Source: an uncultured Bacillota bacterium
GTDB lineage: Bacteria > Bacillota > Clostridia > Oscillospirales > Oscillospiraceae
Assembly: GCA_947073765.1 (NCBI GenBank)
Contig: CAMTMZ010000002.1
Span: 62,001 to 126,000 of the forward strand
Length of the DNA: 64,000 nt
Reading direction: 5' to 3'
The notes beneath the pieces were generated by a model. That model was not told the DNA's origin. It saw nothing but the letters and a program-made list of their open reading frames with translations, and ran no database searches. The position numbers and the translations under genes were made by a program. This document shows positions 18,384 through 26,518 of the stretch, in pieces (the first letter of the stretch is position 1; every line of letters begins with the position of its first letter).

Positions 18384-18611
18384 TGAATGCCTCTCCCCGG
18401 CAAAGTCCGCTGAAGGGGCCGGGCGCCGCATACCGCGAGGTTTACAAAATGCAAGGTTTTAATACTCCCCCGTTTTTCGCGGCGGCGCCCGCCCCTTTGG
18501 CGGGCCGGGAACCCACTCCGGCCAACCTTATGTTGGTATTCCGAGCCTTCGCCAACCCGGGCTCTGAATATAATCCAAATCTTAGGAAAGAAAGGAGGTT
18601 TTTTCCTAACG

Positions 18612-19049
18612 ATGAAAGGGTTGAGGGAAAAAATCTGTGAGCGCGAGGGCTTTACCCTCGTGGAAATGCTGATTGTGGTGGCCATTATCGCGATCCTGAT
18701 TATGGTGTCGATTCCATTGGTGAACAGCTCATTGGAAAAGGCGCGGCATGCTACGGATGTAGCGAATAACCGCAGCGCAATGGATTTAGGTTCCGTTGAA
18801 TATTTGAGTAATTATAACGGAATTGATTTTGATCCAACGACGAAAGTGGCAGAGTATACTTACTACGTAAATAGTGCTCACCAGGGAAGACTAGCTGCTA
18901 CGGCACCTGGCGGTGATTATGAGCCGGTTAAGCCTGAATGTAGTTGCGGCTTTAAAGATGATCTTAAAATTACAATTGCTTCAGACGGTACTGTTACAAG
19001 CAATTGGAAGTTTAATGAAACTACTGGTGAGACTGAAGAAAATCCCTAA
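18612..19049 (+). CDS. Type IV pilin-like protein 1
   Basis: EGFTLVEMLIVVAIIAILIMVSIPLVNSSLEKARHATD prepilin signature; SD aaaggagg. Confidence 0.9.
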   Translation: MKGLREKICEREGFTLVEMLIVVAIIAILIMVSIPLVNSSLEKARHATDVANNRSAMDLGSVEYLSNYNGIDFDPTTKVAEYTYYVNSAHQGRLAATAPGGDYEPVKPECSCGFKDDLKITIASDGTVTSNWKFNETTGETEENP

Positions 19050-19169
19050 TCAGCACCCCCGCAAATAAAGCAAACTCCCTCAGCCAAAGCTTTGGGTTGG
19101 CGCAAGAAGGCTGGGGGCGAGTAACCATCAAAACAGGAGCAATTTTAAATCTCCCTCCCACGGAGGCAA

Positions 19170-19205
19170 CAAGGTTAACCTTGTCGTCTACCCGTGGGTA
19201 GACGA
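19170..19205. repeat. Two abutting perfect palindromes between pilin genes 1 and 2
   Basis: CAAGGTTAACCTTG (19170-19183) followed by TCGTCTACCC-GT-GGGTAGACGA (19184-19205). Confidence 0.65.
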
Positions 19206-19281
19206 TGGACGCTCACCCCCCTGTATGCACGGGCGGTGGCCCTTGGCCTGCCAGACCCACCCCAAGAAAGGAAGATTTAAA

Positions 19282-19713
19282 ATGAAAACTCTGAAAGAGA
19301 GACTGAGCGCAAAGCTCAGCAGAAACGGCGGCTTTACCCTGGTGGAAATGCTCATCGTCGTCGCCATCATCGCCATTTTGATCGTGGTGTCGATTCCCGT
19401 TATTAGTAACAATTTGGAGAAAGCACGTATTGCTGCGGACCAAGCAAATCTTCGTTCAGCGTATGGAGCAGCTGCAGCTTATTTTTTGGCAGAGTCTGGA
19501 GACCCAGATTCGACAGCCGTTTTTGATGAAGCTGGAACAGAATACGCCTATAAGGTAAACAATAAAACGCATCAAGGTGAAATTGTGCCTGCTGGAACAG
19601 GTGTGACAGCTGGAAGTGATGGATTTAACTATGGATTAGCAACGGGACATGTGGATAGTTATGTTAAAGTGATGATAAAGGCTTCAGGTGAGGTAGAGGC
19701 AGACTGGGTATAG
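19282..19713 (+). CDS. Type IV pilin-like protein 2
   Basis: NGGFTLVEMLIVVAIIAILIVVSIPVISNNLEKARIAADQAN; ATG at 19282 after gaaaggaag. Confidence 0.9.
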   Translation: MKTLKERLSAKLSRNGGFTLVEMLIVVAIIAILIVVSIPVISNNLEKARIAADQANLRSAYGAAAAYFLAESGDPDSTAVFDEAGTEYAYKVNNKTHQGEIVPAGTGVTAGSDGFNYGLATGHVDSYVKVMIKASGEVEADWV

Positions 19714-19758
19714 AAAGCTTAGCAAATAGTTTAGTGACAAGAGGGGATAAGGATGACC

Positions 19759-20229
19759 ATGAAAAAAATAGAGAAACGGGATGGTTTTACGTTGGTGGAG
19801 ATGCTGATTGTGGTGGCAATCATCGCTGTTTTGATTATGGTCTCCGTTCCCATGTTCGGCTCCACGCTGGAGAAGAGCCGGGTTGCCGTGGACGAGGCGA
19901 ACGAGCGAGCGGCCCAGGACTTAGCGGTAACCGCGTTCCTGACAGGCCATGATACGGTAGATCACCTTTTAAATACGGGAAGTGAGGTGCGTCTTGTCTA
20001 CTTTATTGAACCGGACAGCCATCAAGGACGGATAACGATAACAGGAGTTGCCTATCCGAAGGAATGGTATCAATATGGGCTTTCTACCGAAGAAGAGAGA
20101 GGATTTGGTGCCGGAGCTCAAATGGCGAAGCCCAAAGACCGTTGTGTTATGGTTACAATGAACCCAAATGGAGAAATTACAAAGGTTGAGTGGAAAACAT
20201 ACAGGGATGTAGTCGGACATGACCCCTGA
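19759..20229 (+). CDS. Type IV pilin-like protein 3
   Basis: RDGFTLVEMLIVVAIIAVLIMVSVPMFGSTLEKSRVAVDEAN. Start 19759 (or 19753). Confidence 0.9.
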   Translation: MKKIEKRDGFTLVEMLIVVAIIAVLIMVSVPMFGSTLEKSRVAVDEANERAAQDLAVTAFLTGHDTVDHLLNTGSEVRLVYFIEPDSHQGRITITGVAYPKEWYQYGLSTEEERGFGAGAQMAKPKDRCVMVTMNPNGEITKVEWKTYRDVVGHDP

Positions 20230-20359
20230 TTTTACCCGAGCAAAACCCCAGGCACGCCCGCACCGGCGGGCGTCCTCCAGAGGGCGGGGGACCCCGTCCT
20301 TTGGAGGGCGTCTGAGCGCGCGCAAAAATCCCCTGGGAAAGGAGCTGACAGAACCACCA

Positions 20360-21133
20360 ATGGAGGAGAATAAAATAGTACTGGCGTATCTGTCGGTTTG
20401 GCTGACCCTATTGGGGGCGGTTTTCGGCAGCTTCACGGCCTGTGCGGTGTCCCGCTGGGCGGCGGGGGAGCCCCCCTTCCGGGGGCGGTCCCGCTGTGTG
20501 ACCTGCGGCCATGTTTTGTCAGCTTTTGACCTGATTCCTGTGTTCAGCTGGGTTGTTCGCCGCGGGAGATGTAAATACTGCGGGGCGGGAATCCCCGTGG
20601 ACTGCCTGGCGGCGGAGCTGGCGGGGGGGCTGTCCTTCCTGATTCTGGGACTTACCGTTCCACTGAGGGAGCTGGGACAGTGGCTGATCTGGGCGGGCCT
20701 TCTGCTGGCCCTGTCCCTGGCGGACTGGGCCAGGCGCCTCATCCCGGACCGGATCCTTCTGACCCTTGTAGTCAACCGGATTGTGTGGTTTGTTGCGTTG
20801 GAAGGGGATTTCAGCGGGATTTTTGACATTTTATTGGCGTGTTTGGTCCCGGCGGCCCTTCTGGCGCTGATTCTGCTGGGCGAGTGGCTCACGGCCCGCG
20901 AGCTGATGGGCGGCGGCGATATCAAGCTGCTCTTTGCCTTGGCCCTCTATCTCAGCTGGGCGCAGCTGCTGCTCACGCTGCTGGCGGGCTGCCTGCTGGG
21001 GCTGGTTTTTGCGGCCCTTTTGGGGAAAAAACGGGATGCGGCGGTGCCGTTCGGGCCATTTTTGGCCCTCGGCGGGCTGTTTACGGTAAGCCTGGGGGCG
21101 CCGCTGATCCGGTGGTATTTTGGACTGTTTTGA
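20360..21133 (+). CDS. pilD: Prepilin peptidase (A24 family)
   Basis: VFGSFTACAVSRW, CVTCGHVLSAFDLIPVFSW..RCKYCGA zinc motif, GGGDIKLLFALAL catalytic motif. Confidence 0.93.
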   Translation: MEENKIVLAYLSVWLTLLGAVFGSFTACAVSRWAAGEPPFRGRSRCVTCGHVLSAFDLIPVFSWVVRRGRCKYCGAGIPVDCLAAELAGGLSFLILGLTVPLRELGQWLIWAGLLLALSLADWARRLIPDRILLTLVVNRIVWFVALEGDFSGIFDILLACLVPAALLALILLGEWLTARELMGGGDIKLLFALALYLSWAQLLLTLLAGCLLGLVFAALLGKKRDAAVPFGPFLALGGLFTVSLGAPLIRWYFGLF

Positions 21134-21145
21134 GGAGAGAAGGAA

Positions 21146-22129
21146 ATGGCGAGAACACGTCTTGGCTTTGATATCGGCGGCAGCAGCCTGAAGGCTGCGG
21201 TAGTCCGCGACCGGGGGATTCAGGTGCATGAACTGCGCCTGCCGGAGAACCTGGTGGACGAGAACGGCATAGCGATGCCCCATGTATTCATCCAGTTTTT
21301 AAAGAACGCCCGGCGTGAGCTGCGCCTCCCCCGGGCGGCAGCCTCCCTGACCCTGCCGCCCAGCCAGTGCATCTGCCGCATGGTGACCATGCCCAAAATG
21401 ACCACCAGCCAGCTGATGATGAACCTGCCCTACGAGTTTTCCGACTTTATCCAGGGCGCCGCGGATCAGTATTTCTGCGATTACGCCGTATGTGAGCCGG
21501 CGGAGGGGGAGGACCCGGAGCAGGACGGAGTGCCCATGATGGCGGCGGTGGCCTCCAAGCAGTGGCTGGCGGAGTATGCGCGGATCTTCTCCAAAGCGGG
21601 GATCAGGCTGAAAACCATTCTGCCCCAGGAGATGACCCTGATTAACCTGACCCGGGCCCGGAAGGACGGGCCGGAGGAGACATTTTTTATCGACCTGGGC
21701 CACCAGCACACCAGCATCACCGCCGTGTGGCGGGATCGTATCCAGGCTACCCGTCAGATCCCGCTGGGGGGCAGGAACCTGGACCTGGCTATGGCGGACG
21801 AACTGGGGGTGGACGCCTTTCTGGCCGGCACATACAAGCTGAGCAACCACCAGAATATCCACTCCGCCCCAGTGGTGACCGAGCTGTGCGACCGCATCGC
21901 GGTGGAAATTCTGAAGGTGATCAATTTCTATCAGTTTACATACCGCTCCAGCAGCCTGGAGGGAGTCTATCTGGTGGGGGGCGGCGCGTCCCTTCTGCCC
22001 CTGCGTAAGGCCATTGAGAGCGCGGTAGGCCTGCCTCTGCTGGACATTGAGGATCTGATGCCCGGCACTGGACCGGAGGCGGCGGCGGGGGCGTTTGCCG
22101 CCGGCGCGGCGATGGGAGGGAAGCTATGA
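21146..22129 (+). CDS. pilM: Type IV pilus biogenesis protein PilM (ASKHA fold)
   Basis: RLGFDIGGSSLKAAVV, FFIDLGHQHTSITAV, GVYLVGGGASLLPL. Confidence 0.88.
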   Translation: MARTRLGFDIGGSSLKAAVVRDRGIQVHELRLPENLVDENGIAMPHVFIQFLKNARRELRLPRAAASLTLPPSQCICRMVTMPKMTTSQLMMNLPYEFSDFIQGAADQYFCDYAVCEPAEGEDPEQDGVPMMAAVASKQWLAEYARIFSKAGIRLKTILPQEMTLINLTRARKDGPEETFFIDLGHQHTSITAVWRDRIQATRQIPLGGRNLDLAMADELGVDAFLAGTYKLSNHQNIHSAPVVTELCDRIAVEILKVINFYQFTYRSSSLEGVYLVGGGASLLPLRKAIESAVGLPLLDIEDLMPGTGPEAAAGAFAAGAAMGGKL

Positions 22130-22680
22130 AGAAAAACAGTTATCCCGCCAAGCGCACCCTAAACCTGTACTATAAACCGGACCGCACGACCAAGCCGGCC
22201 ACCGCGGCCCTGTATGTGCTGTTTGTGCTGACGATTCTGCTGGGGCTGTCCAAGCTGCTGGTATATGACCTGTGGGTGGAGACCCAGGAGACCGAAGACC
22301 GGCTGGCGGCGGCGCAGCATCAGCTTGCCTCAGTAATGGAGGAGCTGGCCGATTTTGACCAGGTGCGGGAGCGGTACAGCCGCTACTCTGCCACAGAGGA
22401 GGAGCGGACGCTGGTGGACCGGATGGAGGTGCTGGCCCTGCTGGACAGCGCCGTGGGGGCTGCCGCCCGGATGGACAGTGTGACCATCAGCGCCGATGTG
22501 GTGCAGGTGCAGTTCTCTGAAGTTACCCTGGCCCAGACGGCTGAGATCGTCAAGGTTCTGGAGGCGTCGCCCATCGTGGAGGGGACCGTGGTGAACACAG
22601 CCTCTACCACACAGAATGCCGCTGACCTGGTTCAGGCCAATGTGCGAATTCAGCTGCGGAAGGAGGGGGCTGGAAGATGA
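22126..22680 (+). CDS. PilN-like assembly protein
   Basis: Single N-terminal TM, coiled-coil, operon position directly after pilM (ATGA overlap). Confidence 0.6.
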   Translation: MKKNSYPAKRTLNLYYKPDRTTKPATAALYVLFVLTILLGLSKLLVYDLWVETQETEDRLAAAQHQLASVMEELADFDQVRERYSRYSATEEERTLVDRMEVLALLDSAVGAAARMDSVTISADVVQVQFSEVTLAQTAEIVKVLEASPIVEGTVVNTASTTQNAADLVQANVRIQLRKEGAGR

Positions 22681-23210
22681 AACGAAGCCTGACCGCGCGG
22701 GAGTGGATTTTGCTGGCGGTGCTGGCGGTGGTGGCGCTGGTAAGCGCCTATGTGACGTTGTTCTATCTGCCGACCACCGCCCGGCGAGAGGCGGCTTTGC
22801 AAGAGACGCAGCTGTGCCGGACCCAGATAGAGTCCGCGCTGCTGCGGGTGGAGGAGAAGCGGGGGATGGAGCGGGAGCTTGCGGAAATTTTTGCCCGCGA
22901 CCCGGACCCGCTGAGCCTTGCGCCCTATGACAATCTGCACCCGGTTATGATGGAACTGCACCACATTTTGGACGGTACAGTGGACTACAGCCTGTCCTTT
23001 GGGTCGGTGGACGCGGAGGAGTCCATCGTCCGCCGCAGCATCTCGCTCAACTTTACCAGCGGCAGCTACCAAGGGGCCAGGGACGTTCTGTGGCAGCTCC
23101 ACAACAGCGCCTACCGCTGCATGCTGGACAGTGTCAGCATCTCGATGGATCAGACAGGGGAAGGAGCTGTATCTGTCAACAGCACGATTGTGTTTTTTGA
23201 GTATCGATAA
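22677..23210 (+). CDS. PilO-like assembly protein
   Basis: N-terminal TM (EWILLAVLAVVALVSAYVTLFYLP) then coiled-coil; overlaps upstream gene; operon position. Confidence 0.62.
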   Translation: MKRSLTAREWILLAVLAVVALVSAYVTLFYLPTTARREAALQETQLCRTQIESALLRVEEKRGMERELAEIFARDPDPLSLAPYDNLHPVMMELHHILDGTVDYSLSFGSVDAEESIVRRSISLNFTSGSYQGARDVLWQLHNSAYRCMLDSVSISMDQTGEGAVSVNSTIVFFEYR

Positions 23211-23296
23211 GCCCCTGAACAGCGCTCATATCTCTCCGCTCTGCCGCATAGGATGGAACAGCAAGAGGCGGGGAGTGTTGTGCTTTGAAAGGAAAT

Positions 23297-23533
23297 ATGG
23301 AGGAACGGGCTGAGCGTCTGGCACTCTACATTGTGGAGAACCGGACGACGGTGCGGGCCGCGGCACAAAAGTTTGGCATCAGCAAGAGCTCGGTACATAA
23401 GGATCTGGCCGAGCGCCTGCCTGCCTTCAACCGGACGCTTTACCTCCAGGTGAAAGAGGTGCTGGAGCAGAACAAAGCCGAACGCCACATCCGGGGGGGC
23501 ATCGCTACAAGAAAAAAATATAAAGGAGCTTGA
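23297..23533 (+). CDS. spoIIID: Sporulation transcriptional regulator SpoIIID
   Basis: MEERAERLALYIVENRTTVRAAAQKFGISKSSVHKDLAERL..NRTLYLQVKEVLEQNKAERHIRGGIATRKKY. ATG 23297 preferred over TTG 23285. Confidence 0.93.
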   Translation: MEERAERLALYIVENRTTVRAAAQKFGISKSSVHKDLAERLPAFNRTLYLQVKEVLEQNKAERHIRGGIATRKKYKGA

Positions 23534-23615
23534 TACAAAGAAAGGCGGGACTTGTATCCCGCCTGTTTTTATGATAAAATGCCGCTGTATGAAATACAAA
23601 AAGGAGAAATGAGCC

Positions 23616-24446
23616 ATGAGCTACGCCGACCAGGTGTTTATTCAGAACTGCAGAGATATTCTGTCCCGGGGGGTGTGGGACACGGATCGGGCGGTCCGCC
23701 CCAGGTGGGAGGACGGCTCCCCGGCTCACACGGTGAAGCTTTTCGGGGTTGTGAACCGTTACGACCTGCGAAAGGAGTTTCCTATCCTGACTGTGCGGAA
23801 GCAGTTTATCAAGTCGGCGGTGGACGAGCTGTTGTGGATCTGGCAGAAGAAGTCCAACAACATAAAAGAGCTGAACAGCCATGTATGGGACGCCTGGGCC
23901 GATCAGGACGGCTCCATCGGCAAGGCCTACGGTTACCAGCTGGGTGTGAAGCACCGCTATCCCCAGGGAGAGATGGACCAGGTGGACAAGGTGCTGTGGG
24001 ACCTGAAAAACGACCCGGCGTCCCGGCGCATTATGGCCAACCTGTACAACCACCACGACCTGAGCGAAATGGCCCTGTACCCCTGTGCCTACTCCATGAC
24101 CTTCAATGTGTCCGGAAAGACGCTGAACGCCATTTTAAACCAGCGCTCTCAGGACATGCTCACCGCCAATGGCTGGAATGTGATGCAGTACGCCGTGCTT
24201 CTGCACATGATCGCCCAGGTCACTGGTTTTGAGGCCGGGGAGCTGGTGCATGTGATCGCTGACTGCCACATCTATGACCGGCATGTGTCTGTGGTAGAGG
24301 AACTCATCGCCAGACCCCCCTTTGACGCCCCTAAGTTCAGTCTGGACAGAAATATTACCGATTTTTACCAGTTTACCGCCGGCAGTGTGAGGCTGGAGGG
24401 CTACCAGGCCCACCCGCTGGAGGAGAAAATCCCGGTGGCGGTGTGA
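23616..24446 (+). CDS. thyA: Thymidylate synthase
   Basis: LRKEFPILTVRKQF, ALYPCAYSMTFNVSG catalytic Cys, QRSQDMLTANGWNVMQYAVLLHMIAQVTG, HIYDRH. Confidence 0.97.
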   Translation: MSYADQVFIQNCRDILSRGVWDTDRAVRPRWEDGSPAHTVKLFGVVNRYDLRKEFPILTVRKQFIKSAVDELLWIWQKKSNNIKELNSHVWDAWADQDGSIGKAYGYQLGVKHRYPQGEMDQVDKVLWDLKNDPASRRIMANLYNHHDLSEMALYPCAYSMTFNVSGKTLNAILNQRSQDMLTANGWNVMQYAVLLHMIAQVTGFEAGELVHVIADCHIYDRHVSVVEELIARPPFDAPKFSLDRNITDFYQFTAGSVRLEGYQAHPLEEKIPVAV

Positions 24447-24456
24447 GGAGGGCAAT

Positions 24457-24936
24457 ATGAATGTGATCGCGGCCGTGGACCGGAACTGGGCCATTGGAAA
24501 GGACGGCAATCAGCTGGTCTACCTGTCGGAGGACCTGAGACGGTTTCGGGCCCTGACCACCGGACACACGGTAATTTTGGGACGGAAAACCCTGGCCACC
24601 TTTCCCGGCGGGCGGCCCTTGAAGGGGCGGGAGAACCTGATTTTGTCCCGAAATCCAGACTTTGCCCCGGAGGGAGCGCGGGTCTTCGCGGATATGGAGT
24701 CCCTGCTGGCCGCCGCGCCGGCGGACGCATTTGTAATTGGAGGATCGTCGGTGTATCAGGCGCTGCTGGACCGGTGCGACACAGCCTATATTACCAAGAT
24801 TGACCGGGCTTTTCCAGGCGCGGACTCTTTCTTTCCTAACCTGGACGCCCTGCCGCAGTGGCGGATTGTGGAGGAGGGGCCGGAGTTGGAGGAGCAGGGG
24901 ATGAAATTCCGATATGTGACCTATCGGAGGAGATAG
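24457..24936 (+). CDS. folA: Dihydrofolate reductase
   Basis: MNVIAAVDRNWAIGKDGNQL, GHTVILGRKTLATFPGGRPLKGRENLILSR. Confidence 0.96.
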   Translation: MNVIAAVDRNWAIGKDGNQLVYLSEDLRRFRALTTGHTVILGRKTLATFPGGRPLKGRENLILSRNPDFAPEGARVFADMESLLAAAPADAFVIGGSSVYQALLDRCDTAYITKIDRAFPGADSFFPNLDALPQWRIVEEGPELEEQGMKFRYVTYRRR

Positions 24937-24974
24937 AGAAAAGGACCGTCTCAAAGTTGAGACGGTCCTTTTCT
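24937..24974. terminator. Bidirectional intrinsic terminator
   Basis: Perfect AGAAAAGGACCGTCTCAA-AG-TTGAGACGGTCCTTTTCT between convergent genes. Confidence 0.9.
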
Positions 24975-24977
24975 AGC

Positions 24978-26180
24978 TTACAGACCCAGGGTGAGGCCCT
25001 CCTGATCAGACAGGCCGTCCTTGGCCAGCATCCGCTCCAGCACCTCCACATCGGTGGTGATATCCATAACGTCCCCTTGGAAAAGGCGGTCCAGCTGCTT
25101 CTCAAAGCCCTCCACCGCTTTGTCCATCATACCCTCGATGCGGGTCATGGCGGCGGTGATGTTCTCGCCGGCTACCTCCTGGTCCTCCAACTGGGCGTAG
25201 CTGCGGAGAATCTTCAGAGTGGTGGGCAGGTAGTAGCTCAAAAAGCTGTGAAGCTCTACCTCCTTCTCCGGATGGGTTTTCTGGTAGTCCAGTATCTTGG
25301 CGGTGATGATCCCTACCCGGTCGATCTGGGCGGAGAGCTTTTCGTTGTCAATGTCGTCGTTAATGGCACGTATTTCTTTTAAAATGGCGTTCTCATCCGC
25401 TTTGGGGGGCGGAGGGGCGGTTTCCCGTCTGGGGGGGTCCATAATGCCGTCACCGGTGAGGATCAGGCGGTCTCCGCCGTAGTCCAGGTATCCTTGGGGG
25501 AAAAGACCGTCGTTGAGCATATCGGACAGATCGTCCCGAACCTTGTTGTGAGACAGGCCGGTGGCAGAGGCCAAAGCGGAGATGGACACCGAGTTCTGCC
25601 GGCCAATCATGGCAAGATAGTTGCGGTAACGGCCGGCCTGCTTGCGTTTGCGCAGACCAGCCCACAGAAAGCCCAGGCCGCCGGCGACACAGCACAGCAG
25701 AGCCAGGGGGCCGGCGAGCTCCTCCAGAAAGAAAGGCAGGTCGCCCCTGAGCAGCCAGTACAGAGAATCGCCCAGGCTGCTCACAAGGCCGATGAGGCAG
25801 CCGGCGGCGGTGGCCCCACCGGCGATGGCCCAGGTTTTGCCCTTTTTGTCCAGCTCGGTAATGAGATCCCGCCCGGCCTTTTTCAGTTTGCCCCCTTTTT
25901 TGGAGGCAGGCGCCTCCCAGGGTGGGGCGGCCTCTTCCCGGGGGCGCGTTTCCCGCGCGGCATGAGCCCCGGCGGAGGTCTGGGCGCCGTAGTGCTGCTG
26001 GTAGTAGGGGTGGCGGCTCTGCTGCCGCTTCTTTTTTGCTTTGTCATCGCCGCTGAGCATCTTCAGCACGATCATGAGCACGCCCACCGGAGCGGCAATG
26101 CCGGTGAAGATCAGGCCCAGGGCGATGAGCCAGTAGAAGCCGTCGCCGCCGCTTTTCCGGTCCTCGCGATAATCAGACAT
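24978..26180 (-). CDS. XpaC-like (5-bromo-4-chloroindolyl phosphate hydrolysis family) membrane protein
   Basis: C-terminal YQKTHPEKEVELHSFLSYYLPTTLKILRSYAQLEDQ typical of XpaC family; two TM segments; HTH-like middle region. Start moved to MSDYRED. Confidence 0.7.
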   Translation of the reverse strand: MSDYREDRKSGGDGFYWLIALGLIFTGIAAPVGVLMIVLKMLSGDDKAKKKRQQSRHPYYQQHYGAQTSAGAHAARETRPREEAAPPWEAPASKKGGKLKKAGRDLITELDKKGKTWAIAGGATAAGCLIGLVSSLGDSLYWLLRGDLPFFLEELAGPLALLCCVAGGLGFLWAGLRKRKQAGRYRNYLAMIGRQNSVSISALASATGLSHNKVRDDLSDMLNDGLFPQGYLDYGGDRLILTGDGIMDPPRRETAPPPPKADENAILKEIRAINDDIDNEKLSAQIDRVGIITAKILDYQKTHPEKEVELHSFLSYYLPTTLKILRSYAQLEDQEVAGENITAAMTRIEGMMDKAVEGFEKQLDRLFQGDVMDITTDVEVLERMLAKDGLSDQEGLTLGL

Positions 26181-26518
26181 GTCGTAACCCCCGTGATTTG
26201 TATGACTTCTATAATAGCAGAATAATCCCAAAATGGAATTGATTTTTTCTTAAAATTCGTTAAAGAAAGATCTGCTTTCTTATCATAACGCACCGGAGGG
26301 GAAAAGTAAATGGGCAAGAGAGGATTGAGGATTAAAATTTTGCCGCCCCGGCTGGATAAATCTTTCAGCGGACTTGTAACTATTCTGTAATTCTTTTAAA
26401 AGGGCTGGTGTGCTATAATATAAAATCGGCTTACAATAGGGAGCCATAACAATACATCAAAATCTGCGTACAGCATGTCACCCGGCCCGGGGATGGGCCG
26501 GACAGGAGGAAATCAGCT

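Noticed and set aside
19050-19281. Firm annotation as c-di-GMP (GEMM) riboswitch
   Set aside because: Only scattered GCAAAC/GCGCAA similarity; core GGACGCAAAGCC is not present in proper form, so left as a testable idea.
20219-20359. 47-aa N-terminal extension of prepilin peptidase
   Set aside because: Arg/Pro-rich translation of a hairpin-rich spacer; MEENKIVL at 20360 fits the A24 peptidase start.
18343-20359. CRISPR array or MITE in the inter-pilin spacers
   Set aside because: Palindromes differ from each other; no repeated unit with regular spacing, no target-site duplications.
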